Below are positions 1 through 5,552 of a DNA stretch of 11,940 bases, in pieces. Location of the stretch: positions 2,701-14,640 of the forward strand of contig DGEO01000011.1 in assembly GCA_002385985.1 (NCBI GenBank), written 5' to 3'. Under the pieces are notes generated by a model. That model was not told the origin of the DNA, did not search any database, and was given only the letters and a program-made list of their open reading frames with translations. Origin of the DNA: Anaerolineaceae bacterium UBA3924 (GTDB taxonomy: Bacteria; Chloroflexota; Anaerolineae; Anaerolineales; Anaerolineaceae). The translations under genes were made by a program, and so were the position numbers. Positions within the stretch are counted from its first letter, which is position 1. Every line of letters begins with the position of its first letter.

Positions 1-636
1 TTATGCCCAGCCTTCTCTTTTGGCGATATCGATGGCTTCCTCTCGCGAGGAGGTGCCCAGCTTGCGCATCACCTGCTCCATCTGCTCTGAGACCGTGGCC
101 GGCTCCACGCCCAGGCTGGAGGCGATTTCGTCGTCGCTCTTCTCCTCCACCACCCAGCGCAGGATTTCCAGCTCGCGGTAGGTCAGGGTGTTGCGCTCAC
201 CCGGGCGGCGCTTGATTTTCTCCAGCTTCATGGCCACCTGAGGGCTGACCCAGCCCTCCTCCCGGCGGGCCACGCCGCGCACGGCGTCCACAATGTGATC
301 CGGCGCTTCTCCCTTGATCAGATAGCCGGAGACTTCGTGGTCCAGCAGCTCCAGGATGTACTCCTGGTCGTCGTAGGCGCTCAGCACCAGTATGCGCACT
401 TCCACGCCGGCCTCTTTCAGGCGGCGGGCGACCTCAATCCCGTTCAGCCCCGGCATTTCCACGTCCAGCAGGAGCACGTCCGGGCGCAGCTCTTCGGTCA
501 GATGGATGGCGTCCAGGCCGTTGGAGGCCTCCGCCACCACTTCGATGTCCGGGGTTTTTTCCAGTAAGGCGCGAATACCCTGGCGAACCCGCTCGTGATC
601 TTCAGCCAATACTACCCGCGTGGGTGCTAAATCCAT
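1..636 (-). CDS. NarL/FixJ-family response regulator (REC + LuxR HTH), orphan
   Basis: Two-component response regulator of 211 aa that should bind DNA once phosphorylated. The receiver domain (about residues 5-122) has the acidic pair E12/D13, the phospho-acceptor D58 in LLLDVEMPG, the switch residue S86 and the conserved K108. A LuxR/GerE-type helix-turn-helix occupies about 148-211 (LTYRELEILRWVVEEKSDDE onward). The start chosen is the ATG at 636: it is preceded by GGAGG (646-650) with 9-nt spacing, and it places the receiver as in the paralogue at 1615-2244. An in-frame ATG at 693 would add 19 residues with no domain content and lies almost at the predicted transcription start. The stop is at the window edge, so the gene is complete. 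No histidine kinase is visible. The recognition helix (VEPATVSEQMEQVMRKLG) differs from that of the paralogue, so the targets probably differ. Family assignment is firm; target and signal are unknown. Confidence 0.93.
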   Translation of the reverse strand: MDLAPTRVVLAEDHERVRQGIRALLEKTPDIEVVAEASNGLDAIHLTEELRPDVLLLDVEMPGLNGIEVARRLKEAGVEVRILVLSAYDDQEYILELLDHEVSGYLIKGEAPDHIVDAVRGVARREEGWVSPQVAMKLEKIKRRPGERNTLTYRELEILRWVVEEKSDDEIASSLGVEPATVSEQMEQVMRKLGTSSREEAIDIAKREGWA

Positions 637-706
637 CTCCCTCAACCTCCAGGGGGTCGTCTGGTCATGCGATGCCGTGGGTTTGTTCTCCATTTCACCA
701 GCCCTC

Positions 707-712
707 ATTATA
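707..712 (-). promoter_or_regulatory. Possible -10 element (TATAAT) for the response regulator ending at 1
   Basis: A perfect TATAAT on the minus strand. Transcription would start near 700, giving a ~64-nt leader to the preferred ATG at 636. No convincing -35 hexamer lies 16-18 nt upstream, so this is a weak call. Confidence 0.35.
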
Positions 713-778
713 CCCGCTTCCTGGGATCCACTTCTTCCCTGCCAATCCCCCTAATGAAAGACCATTTTACCAGCCCTT

Positions 779-831
779 ACAGAGAAAAGGAGCAGTAAGC
801 GGGCAGCTTTTCAGCAGCACCACTGCTCCTT
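779..831 (-). terminator. Probable intrinsic terminator downstream of the GlsB-like gene
   Basis: Read on the minus strand, AAGGAGCAGT (822-831) and ACTGCTCCTT (787-796) form a perfect 10-bp inverted repeat with a 25-nt loop. The 3' arm runs into a U-rich stretch (TTTTCTCT). It lies 33 nt past the stop codon at 864. The long loop makes it less certain than the other terminators in the window. Confidence 0.5.
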
Positions 832-863
832 CCTCGTTGAGCAGTCCGAAAATGAATCGTTCG

Positions 864-1124
864 CTATACGGTTCGCCTGCCTCCTCCGAACAGTCTGAGC
901 AGGGCAATTAGGACAATTGACCCGAGTAAGGCGATCAGGATGGTGGTCAGGTTGATGCCCGTAAGCTCCACGTCAAACAGCGCTGACGCCAGGAAGCCGC
1001 CGATCAGGGCGCCCACAATGCCGACCACAATGTTGCCCAGCAGGCCGTACCCGCCGCCGCGCATGACGATTCCGGCTAACCAGCCGGCGATCAGTCCCAC
1101 TATAATCCATGCTAAGATGCTCAT
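864..1124 (-). CDS. GlsB/YeaQ/YmgE-family small membrane protein (transglycosylase-associated family)
   Basis: An 86-aa, very hydrophobic, glycine-rich protein of the GlsB/YeaQ/YmgE family, whose members are small inner-membrane proteins often induced in general stress. The biochemical role is not established. Three membrane segments are apparent: about residues 2-20 (ILAWIIVGLIAGWLAGIV), 27-50 (LLGNIVVGIVGALIGGFLAS) and 61-78 (ILIALLGSIVLIALLRLF). A short basic tail GGGRRTV follows. The start is the ATG at 1124, preceded by GGAGGAGG (1133-1140) with 8-nt spacing; a TTG further upstream would overlap that ribosome-binding site. It lies 99 nt downstream of the CsbD-like gene on the same strand with no clear promoter between them, so the two are probably co-transcribed. 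A terminator-like hairpin follows at 779-831. Family call is confident from the glycine-patterned helices and length. Confidence 0.85.
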   Translation of the reverse strand: MSILAWIIVGLIAGWLAGIVMRGGGYGLLGNIVVGIVGALIGGFLASALFDVELTGINLTTILIALLGSIVLIALLRLFGGGRRTV

Positions 1125-1177
1125 CGTGTTTTCCTCCTCCAAATAATAAGGTTGGTAATAACCTGGAATAACTGCTC

Positions 1178-1200
1178 GAGAGAAGCAAAGCGCTTCTCTC
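1178..1200 (-). other. Intercistronic hairpin between the CsbD-like and GlsB-like genes
   Basis: GAGAGAAGC (1178-1186) and GCTTCTCTC (1192-1200) form a perfect 9-bp stem with a 5-nt loop, in the gap between two same-strand genes. No U-tract follows on the minus strand, so it looks more like an RNA-processing or stability hairpin, or a weak attenuator, than an intrinsic terminator. Confidence 0.5.
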
Positions 1201-1223
1201 AGGGTGATGCCTGGCTGCGGCGA

Positions 1224-1427
1224 CTACATCGTGGTTCTGTTCAAAAAATCGCGGACTTCGCGCTCGGCTTCTTCGTGCGTGTACCCGTATTTCTCTTGAA
1301 GCTTGCCGATCAAGACGTCGCTGCGTCCCTGAATCTGATCCAACTCGTCGTCGGTGAGCCGGCCCCAGTGCTCCTTCACTCTGCCACGAAACTGTTTCCA
1401 CTGACCTTTCAGAATGTCGTCGAACAT
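1224..1427 (-). CDS. CsbD-family general-stress protein
   Basis: A 67-aa, highly charged, soluble protein of the CsbD family. Members are small helical stress proteins, often in sigmaB-type or general-stress regulons, with no defined biochemical activity. Typical features are the N-terminal LKGQWKQFRGRVKEHWGRLT and a central DELDQIQGRSDVLIGKLQEKYGY, with a tail (EEAEREVRDFL) common in longer-tailed CsbD proteins. The start is the ATG at 1427, with AGGAG 5-6 nt upstream; an in-frame GTG at 1433 overlaps this Shine-Dalgarno and is rejected. It is the first gene of a probable two-gene unit with the GlsB-like gene. A good sigma70-like promoter (1464-1492), a hairpin at the predicted 5' end (1442-1456) and a palindromic site (1515-1530) lie upstream. 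Family assignment is confident; the stress role is inferred from the family. Confidence 0.9.
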   Translation of the reverse strand: MFDDILKGQWKQFRGRVKEHWGRLTDDELDQIQGRSDVLIGKLQEKYGYTHEEAEREVRDFLNRTTM

Positions 1428-1441
1428 ACCCACTCCTTTCT

Positions 1442-1456
1442 TAAGGTGAAACCTTA
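1442..1456 (-). promoter_or_regulatory. Inverted repeat at the predicted 5' end of the CsbD mRNA
   Basis: TAAGGT-GAA-ACCTTA: 6-bp perfect arms with a 3-nt spacer, starting within a nucleotide or so of the predicted transcription start (~1457) and ending just before the AGGAG ribosome-binding site. It could be a 5'-terminal stabilising hairpin or an operator overlapping the start site. Confidence 0.45.
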
Positions 1457-1463
1457 CAATCCA

Positions 1464-1492
1464 ACTATATCGACCGCGGCAGGGGGCGACAA
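1464..1492 (-). promoter_or_regulatory. Sigma70-like promoter for the CsbD/GlsB unit
   Basis: On the minus strand, -35 TTGTCG (1487-1492) and -10 TATAGT (1464-1469) are separated by exactly 17 nt. The predicted start is near 1457, about 30 nt before the ATG at 1427. A matching arrangement is found upstream of the YtxH-like gene. Confidence 0.65.
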
Positions 1493-1514
1493 GCGGGTGT
1501 TTCCTTACGCGGCG

Positions 1515-1530
1515 GTAGGGATATCCCTAC
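1515..1530. promoter_or_regulatory. Perfect 16-bp palindrome, candidate activator site
   Basis: GTAGGGATATCCCTAC is perfectly self-complementary. Its centre is about 65 nt upstream of the predicted CsbD start site, a position typical for class I activators. A 12-of-14 match (TAGGGATTTCCCTG) occurs at 7022-7035 at the same position relative to another promoter. The binding protein is unknown; a NarL-type dimer is a reasonable candidate. Confidence 0.6.
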
Positions 1531-1559
1531 ACTTTGGGCAGGGAAGCGCCTGGAGAATC

Positions 1560-1590
1560 AAAAAAGGACGGGAATTACCCGTCCTTTTTA
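1560..1590 (-). terminator. Intrinsic terminator of the second response regulator (bidirectional shape)
   Basis: AAAAAGGACGGG (1561-1572) and CCCGTCCTTTTT (1578-1589) form a perfect 12-bp inverted repeat with a 5-nt loop. The GC-rich core is flanked by A- and T-runs, so it can terminate in both directions. It lies 25 nt past the stop codon at 1615 and insulates the CsbD promoter region from the regulator gene. Confidence 0.9.
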
Positions 1591-1614
1591 TCGTTCAGAC
1601 TGTCTTTGCGCGGC

Positions 1615-2244
1615 TCAGTTCACCAGGCCTTCGCGGATGGCATGCACGGCGGCCTCGACGCGCGAGGTGACGCCCAGCTTGGTGTACAGCGACTCGAGGT
1701 ATTTCTCCACCGTCTTCTCGCTAATGCCCAGATTAACGGCGATGCTCTGGTTGGTGCGCCCCTCGACCACCAGCTTGAGCACGTCCATTTCGCGCGGGGT
1801 GAGGGTGGCGGCTTCTTCGTCGCGCACCCAGGAGACCATCTGGGCGGCAATGCTGCGCGAGACCCAGCCCTCCTCTCCGTGGGCCACGCCCCGTACGGCG
1901 TCCAGAATCGTCTGGGGGGCCTCCTCTTTCATCAGATAACCCGACGCGCCGCTTTCCAGCAGTTCCTGGATGTAGATGCGGTCGGCGTGAGCGCTCAGGG
2001 CGAGGATCTTGACCGAGGATTTCTGCTGCTGCAGCCGCTGAGCGACCTCGGTGCCCTTCAAGTCCGGCAGTTCCATATCCAGCAGGAGGATATCGGGCTT
2101 GACTTCCTCGATCATCTTCAATGCTTCGGTACCAGAGGAGGCTTCACCAACGACCTCGATATCCACAGCCTTATCCAACAGGGTGCGGATACCGCTCCGT
2201 ACAACTGGATGATCATCGGCAAGTAAAACACGAATAGGGCTCAT
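1615..2244 (-). CDS. NarL/FixJ-family response regulator (REC + LuxR HTH), orphan
   Basis: A 209-aa response regulator with a full receiver domain (residues 3-120: D10/D11, phospho-acceptor D56 in LLLDMELPD, S84, K106) and a LuxR-type HTH (about 147-209: LTPREMDVLKLVVEGRTNQS onward, recognition region SEKTVEKYLESLYTKLG). It should act as a phosphorylation-controlled transcription factor. The ATG at 2244 is preceded by GAGAGG at about 5-nt spacing, and the protein begins directly with the receiver strand. It clearly shares ancestry with the regulator at 1-636: both carry the unusual block GYLxKxEAPxxIxDAVRGVA followed by EEGWVS at the end of the receiver. No histidine kinase is encoded nearby. 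A strong terminator follows, so it is probably monocistronic. It sits directly upstream of the CsbD/GlsB unit, which makes it a candidate regulator of that unit (inference). Confidence 0.95.
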   Translation of the reverse strand: MSPIRVLLADDHPVVRSGIRTLLDKAVDIEVVGEASSGTEALKMIEEVKPDILLLDMELPDLKGTEVAQRLQQQKSSVKILALSAHADRIYIQELLESGASGYLMKEEAPQTILDAVRGVAHGEEGWVSRSIAAQMVSWVRDEEAATLTPREMDVLKLVVEGRTNQSIAVNLGISEKTVEKYLESLYTKLGVTSRVEAAVHAIREGLVN

Positions 2245-2261
2245 AGGATCCTCTCTGGATG

Positions 2262-2267
2262 ATTATA
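2262..2267 (-). promoter_or_regulatory. Possible proximal -10 (TATAAT) of the second response regulator
   Basis: A perfect TATAAT on the minus strand, 17 nt before the ATG at 2244. The start would fall near 2255, leaving almost no leader beyond the ribosome-binding site. No recognisable -35. The same short-leader arrangement appears upstream of the hydrolase gene. Confidence 0.3.
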
Positions 2268-2486
2268 ACGCTCTTAAGGTTGGATCTGCGCGTTCGCGGC
2301 GTCACTTCTGCCAGTGATGAAGAGATGCGGACCTGGTCTCCGGGGAGATCCGTCTGGCGGAGATCGCTAATCCGGGCTGCCCGGGTGCGCTGTGAGGCTG
2401 CGATGGCGTCCATCGGGTCGCAGTGAGGCGGGGATGAGCGGAAGACCTGGTGACTGGATCGAAGAACATCGATTCGGCGCAAATCG

Positions 2487-2515
2487 AGTATGATTATTTT
2501 AGCAAGATTTGTCAA
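2487..2515 (-). promoter_or_regulatory. Distal minus-strand promoter candidate
   Basis: A consensus -35 TTGACA (2510-2515) with a partial -10 CATACT (2487-2492) at 17-nt spacing. It would start near 2480 and give the response regulator at 1615-2244 a ~236-nt leader containing the hairpins at about 2372-2423. Confidence 0.4.
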
Positions 2516-2573
2516 TAATTGGGGAATGATTTCGATCAACACTCTGATTCTACCATCTTTTATATCATCTATA

Positions 2574-2592
2574 TCATCCCTTTGAGGGATGA
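2574..2592 (+). promoter_or_regulatory. Inverted repeat abutting the P450 ribosome-binding site
   Basis: TCATCCCT-TTG-AGGGATGA: perfect 8-bp arms with a 3-nt spacer, immediately upstream of GGAGG (2594-2598). It could be a repressor operator at the start site or an mRNA hairpin near the ribosome-binding site. It contains the AGGGAT hexamer of the palindromes at 1515-1530 and 7022-7035, in everted order. Confidence 0.5.
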
Positions 2593-2606
2593 AGGAGGCC
2601 GGCGTG

Positions 2607-3974
2607 ATGGAACAGGCGCAAAATGTAACTGCAGTCCCGCTGCCCCCGGGGCCGGACGGGCTGCCGCTGCTGGGTGTGCTGCCGGGTGTCTGGAAGGATC
2701 CGCTGGGGTTTTTCCTCAAGGCGGCGGTGGACTACGGCCCGGTGGCCCGGCTGCAGATGGGCCCCAAGGACTTTTACCTGGTCTCCGGCCCGGAAGAAGT
2801 TAAATATGTGTTGCAGGAAAACCACCACAACTACCGCAAGGGCTACGACCAGGCCAGACCGCTGTTCGGCGACGGGCTGCTGACCAGCGACGGCGAAGAA
2901 TGGCTGCGCCGCCGGCGCATGATCCAGCCCATGTTCAACCGCACGCGCCTGTCCTTCTTCAGCCAGTTCATGACTCAGGCGACCGAAGAGATGCTCGACC
3001 GCTGGGAGACGCTGGCCGATCAGGGCATCATCGACGCGGCCCACGAGATGATGAAGCTGACCCAGACCATCATCGTGCGCTCCATGTTCAGCAGCGATGT
3101 GGGCGAGGAGGCCGCCCGGCTGGGGGCCGCCTTCGACGATACGCTCGAGTACCTCAACCGCATCCTGTTCGCGCCGCATCCGGCGCTGGCCGAGCTGCCT
3201 TCGGCGGCCACCCGGCGCAACCGCCGCGCGCTGGCATACCTGGACGCGTTCATCTACCGGCTGATCGAGCGCAAGCGCGCAAGCGGCGAGGACACCGGAG
3301 ACCTGCTCTCCCTGCTGGTGCTGGCCCGCGGTGAGGACGGCCAGCCCAGCCTGACGGATGCGCAGGTGCGTGACGAGCTGATGACCATCTTCCTGGCCGG
3401 GCACGAGACCACCGCCAACGCGCTGGCCTGGACCTGGTACCTGCTGGGGCTGAACCCTGACGTGGAGGCCCGCCTGGTGGAGGAGATTGACACAGTGCTG
3501 GGCGGTTCACCCCCGGCCTACGACGACCTGGAAAAGCTGCGCTATACTCCGCTGGTGCTGCACGAGGCGATGCGCCTGTACCCGCCGGCCTGGATGTTCG
3601 TGCGCCACGCCATCGCCGACGACGAGCTGGGCGGCTACCGCATTCCGGCCGGGGAGATGGTGATGATCAGCCCCTACGTCACCCACCGGCTGCCGCAGCA
3701 CTGGGAGAATCCCGAAGCCTTTGACCCGGAGCGGTTCACCGCGGAGCGCTCGGCCGGGCGGCACAAGTTCGCCTACTTCCCCTTCGGGGGCGGGCCGCGC
3801 CTGTGCATCGGCAACAACTTTGCGCTGATCGAGGCCCAGCTGATCCTGGTGCGGGTGCTGCAGCGCTTCCGCCTGCGCCTGGCGCTGGTGCCTGGCTCGC
3901 GGGTGATTCCGACGCCGATCGCCACCCTGCAGCCCAAACCGGGCGTGCCCATCCGGCTGGAGCGGCGCTACTAA
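2607..3974 (+). CDS. Cytochrome P450
   Basis: A 455-aa heme-thiolate monooxygenase, predicted soluble (no N-terminal membrane anchor). Residues from the ATG at 2607: oxygen-activation I-helix motif AGHETT at 264-269, K-helix ExxR as EAMR at 320-323, the PERF region (DPERF) at about 373-377, and the heme-binding loop FPFGGGPRLCIG with the cysteine ligand C400. The proline-rich start (PLPPGPDGLPLLG) is typical of P450s. The ATG at 2607 is preceded by GGAGG (2594-2598) at 8-nt spacing; the in-frame ATG at 2589 lies inside an inverted repeat and lacks a good site. No ferredoxin or reductase gene is in the window, so redox partners must lie elsewhere. The substrate cannot be inferred. Its stop codon overlaps that of the convergent glycosyltransferase. 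Confidence 0.96.
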   Translation: MEQAQNVTAVPLPPGPDGLPLLGVLPGVWKDPLGFFLKAAVDYGPVARLQMGPKDFYLVSGPEEVKYVLQENHHNYRKGYDQARPLFGDGLLTSDGEEWLRRRRMIQPMFNRTRLSFFSQFMTQATEEMLDRWETLADQGIIDAAHEMMKLTQTIIVRSMFSSDVGEEAARLGAAFDDTLEYLNRILFAPHPALAELPSAATRRNRRALAYLDAFIYRLIERKRASGEDTGDLLSLLVLARGEDGQPSLTDAQVRDELMTIFLAGHETTANALAWTWYLLGLNPDVEARLVEEIDTVLGGSPPAYDDLEKLRYTPLVLHEAMRLYPPAWMFVRHAIADDELGGYRIPAGEMVMISPYVTHRLPQHWENPEAFDPERFTAERSAGRHKFAYFPFGGGPRLCIGNNFALIEAQLILVRVLQRFRLRLALVPGSRVIPTPIATLQPKPGVPIRLERRY

Positions 3975-4690
3975 GCCCCGGCCTTCCTGCGGCGGTGCTG
4001 GCTCATCTCCCGGCGGGCCTTGAACACCACCCGGAAGAAGTTGGGCACGTGCTCAATCGGGTTGATGTGGCTGTGCTCGTCCTCGTAGATGGTGCTGATG
4101 GGCACCCAGTCCAGTTTCATGTCCTGCTTGACACAGGTCATGATCATCTCGACCTCGAAGTGAAAACCCTGCTCGCGGCTGTCCAGCACGGCTTCCATCA
4201 GGCGGCGGGTGAGCAGCCGGTAGCCAGACTGGTTGTCGGGGATGTACTGGCCCATGGCCCAGGAGAAGCTCCAGCGGCCGATGGTGTTGGTGCAGCGGCG
4301 GATGATGGGCATCTTGCTGTATTCGCGCGCGCCGATAATCAGGTCGCCGCCGCGCTCGCGGTAGGCTTCCAGGAAGCGGGGGATTTCGTTCGGGTCGTGC
4401 TGGCCGTCTGCGTCGAGCATGATCACGGCATCGAAGCCCTGCTCCAGCGCCCAGGCGAAGCCGCGCTTGAGCGCGGCGCCTTTGCCCTGGTTGGGCACCT
4501 GGCGCACCACGCTGGCCCCGGCCTGTTCGGCTTTTTCAGCGGTGTCGTCTTTTGAGCCGTCGTCCACCACCAGCGCGGGCAGGTACTGGCGGGTCTGCTG
4601 GATGACGGCGGAGATTTTGCGGCCCTCGTTGTAGGCCGGGATGAGGGCGAGAACGCCGGATTCGGTGGGCGGCATATGTTTCAGGGTCAT
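3971..4690 (-). CDS. Family 2 glycosyltransferase (polyprenyl/dolichyl-phosphate sugar synthase-like)
   Basis: A 239-aa GT-A fold glycosyltransferase with the order of motifs seen in dolichyl/polyprenyl-phosphate mannose or glucose synthases: nucleotide-sugar start PAYNEG (18-23), VDDGSKDDT (42-50), NQGKGAALKRG (67-77), metal/sugar-binding DADGQHDP (93-100) and DNQSGYRLL (152-160). No C-terminal membrane segments are seen, so it is probably a peripheral enzyme that charges a lipid-phosphate carrier at the cytoplasmic face. The ATG at 4690 is used by length; no good Shine-Dalgarno is visible there or at the in-frame ATG at 4675, so the exact start is uncertain. It follows the methyltransferase by 58 nt on the same strand and may be the last gene of a three-gene unit. 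The stop overlaps the convergent P450 stop. The sugar donor is unknown. Confidence 0.9.
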   Translation of the reverse strand: MTLKHMPPTESGVLALIPAYNEGRKISAVIQQTRQYLPALVVDDGSKDDTAEKAEQAGASVVRQVPNQGKGAALKRGFAWALEQGFDAVIMLDADGQHDPNEIPRFLEAYRERGGDLIIGAREYSKMPIIRRCTNTIGRWSFSWAMGQYIPDNQSGYRLLTRRLMEAVLDSREQGFHFEVEMIMTCVKQDMKLDWVPISTIYEDEHSHINPIEHVPNFFRVVFKARREMSQHRRRKAGA

Positions 4691-4748
4691 GGGCGGGGCG
4701 AGCCTTCTCTCCAGGTGGCGTGAATGGGCTAATTTTACCAGAGCGGGG

Positions 4749-5552
4749 TTATTCCGGCAGCCGGGCGATCAGCGAATAGCTGAGCGGAAGCAGGGCGGCG
4801 CAGCGTTCGAAGCTGGCGAATTCGTTGGTCAGGTCGTGACCGTACTCTTCGAACCACTCCAGCAGGAAGCCCTGGCGCAGCAGCTCGTTGATCACGTCCG
4901 CCAGCCGGTGGTGGAACCAGTAGGAGGTCGGCCCCTGGTACTGCTCATTGCCGTAGTAGTCCAGGCCCTCCTGGTCGGCGAAGGGCTCGGTCTTGAAGTA
5001 AGAGTGCCGCGGGGCGGGGGTTTCGGTCAGCGTATCGTCCTGGTCGAACATATCCAGGATGGGGTGCATCTCGTAGAAGACCACCTTGCCGCCGGGCCGC
5101 AGCAGCCGGGCCATGACCTGAAAGGCCCCGGGCAGATCGGGAAGCCAGCCCAGCGTGCCGATGGTGATCAGCAGCAGGTCGAAGCTGCGGTCGTAGGCGG
5201 CCGGGATGGCGTACAGGTCGGTGCGCACGAACTCAACGTCCAGCCCGGCGGTCTGGTTGAGCAGCCGCGCCTGGGCGATGAACTCGTCGGAGATGTCGAA
5301 TCCCACGCAGCGGGCGGCGCCCAGGTTCCGCAGCGAGAGCGTCTCGCGGCCGTTGTTGCAGGAGAGCTGGGCCGCAGTCTTGCCCTCCAGCCCGACCCGG
5401 TCGCGCAGCAGGGCGGTCAGGGTGGCGTCCAGCGTGCTGGCCCCGGGCTGGCTGAAGAGCGCCAGCAGATGGTCGAGCTGCTGCCTGGCATGGTAGGGGG
5501 CGGCCTGGTTCCAGGCAGCGCGGTTGCTTTCGGTGTAGTCTGGCTCAGGCAT
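4749..5552 (-). CDS. Class I SAM-dependent methyltransferase
   Basis: A 267-aa protein with a Rossmann-type methyltransferase core at about residues 55-165. Visible are motif I as QLSCNNGRETL (62-72), the acidic end of strand 2 in VGFDISDEFI (83-92, D86), motif II/III TDLYAIP (111-117), motif IV SFDLLLITIGTLGWLPDL (123-140) and post-motif LLRPGGKVVFYEMHP (150-164). Motif I departs from the usual D/E-x-G-x-G-x-G: the first glycines are replaced by S-C-N-N, leaving one G. The core is otherwise intact, so it is probably active. The C-terminal part (170-267) is aromatic-rich and may form the substrate lid. The ATG at 5552 has AGGAG about 6 nt upstream. It overlaps the stop of the transporter by 8 bp, which suggests translational coupling. 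The substrate is unknown; it could be a small metabolite also handled by the neighbouring exporter (inference). Confidence 0.88.
   Translation of the reverse strand: MPEPDYTESNRAAWNQAAPYHARQQLDHLLALFSQPGASTLDATLTALLRDRVGLEGKTAAQLSCNNGRETLSLRNLGAARCVGFDISDEFIAQARLLNQTAGLDVEFVRTDLYAIPAAYDRSFDLLLITIGTLGWLPDLPGAFQVMARLLRPGGKVVFYEMHPILDMFDQDDTLTETPAPRHSYFKTEPFADQEGLDYYGNEQYQGPTSYWFHHRLADVINELLRQGFLLEWFEEYGHDLTNEFASFERCAALLPLSYSLIARLPE

Larger units (their letters stand above)
2245..2606. other. 362-nt regulatory intergenic region between divergent response-regulator and P450 genes
   Basis: No credible gene. The left two thirds are GC-rich with inverted repeats: CCGGG-ctg-CCCGG (about 2372-2384) and a 26-bp imperfect hairpin at 2398-2423 (CTGCGA/TCGCAG enclosing GATGG-cgt-CCATC). 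GACCTGGT occurs twice (about 2330 and 2445). The right part (about 2480-2580) is sharply AT-rich. It carries a minus-strand promoter candidate, a tandem 9-bp repeat TATATCATC (2561-2578) and an inverted repeat next to the P450 ribosome-binding site. Confidence 0.6.

Noticed and set aside
973..1401. Minus-strand 142-codon frame across the CsbD and GlsB genes
   Set aside because: Out of frame with two genes of recognised families; arginine- and serine-rich nonsense composition.
2561..2578. Tandem TATATCATC as an origin or iteron array
   Set aside because: Only two copies, with no DnaA boxes or replication gene nearby. More likely part of the P450 promoter region.
2213..2719. Minus-strand frame spanning the intergenic region upstream of P450
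   Set aside because: It covers the AT-rich promoter region and the P450 start and has no domain similarity I can recognise.
2574..3404. Minus-strand frame opposite the P450 start
   Set aside because: Lies opposite conserved P450 sequence, is His/Gln/Arg-rich and has no ribosome-binding site.
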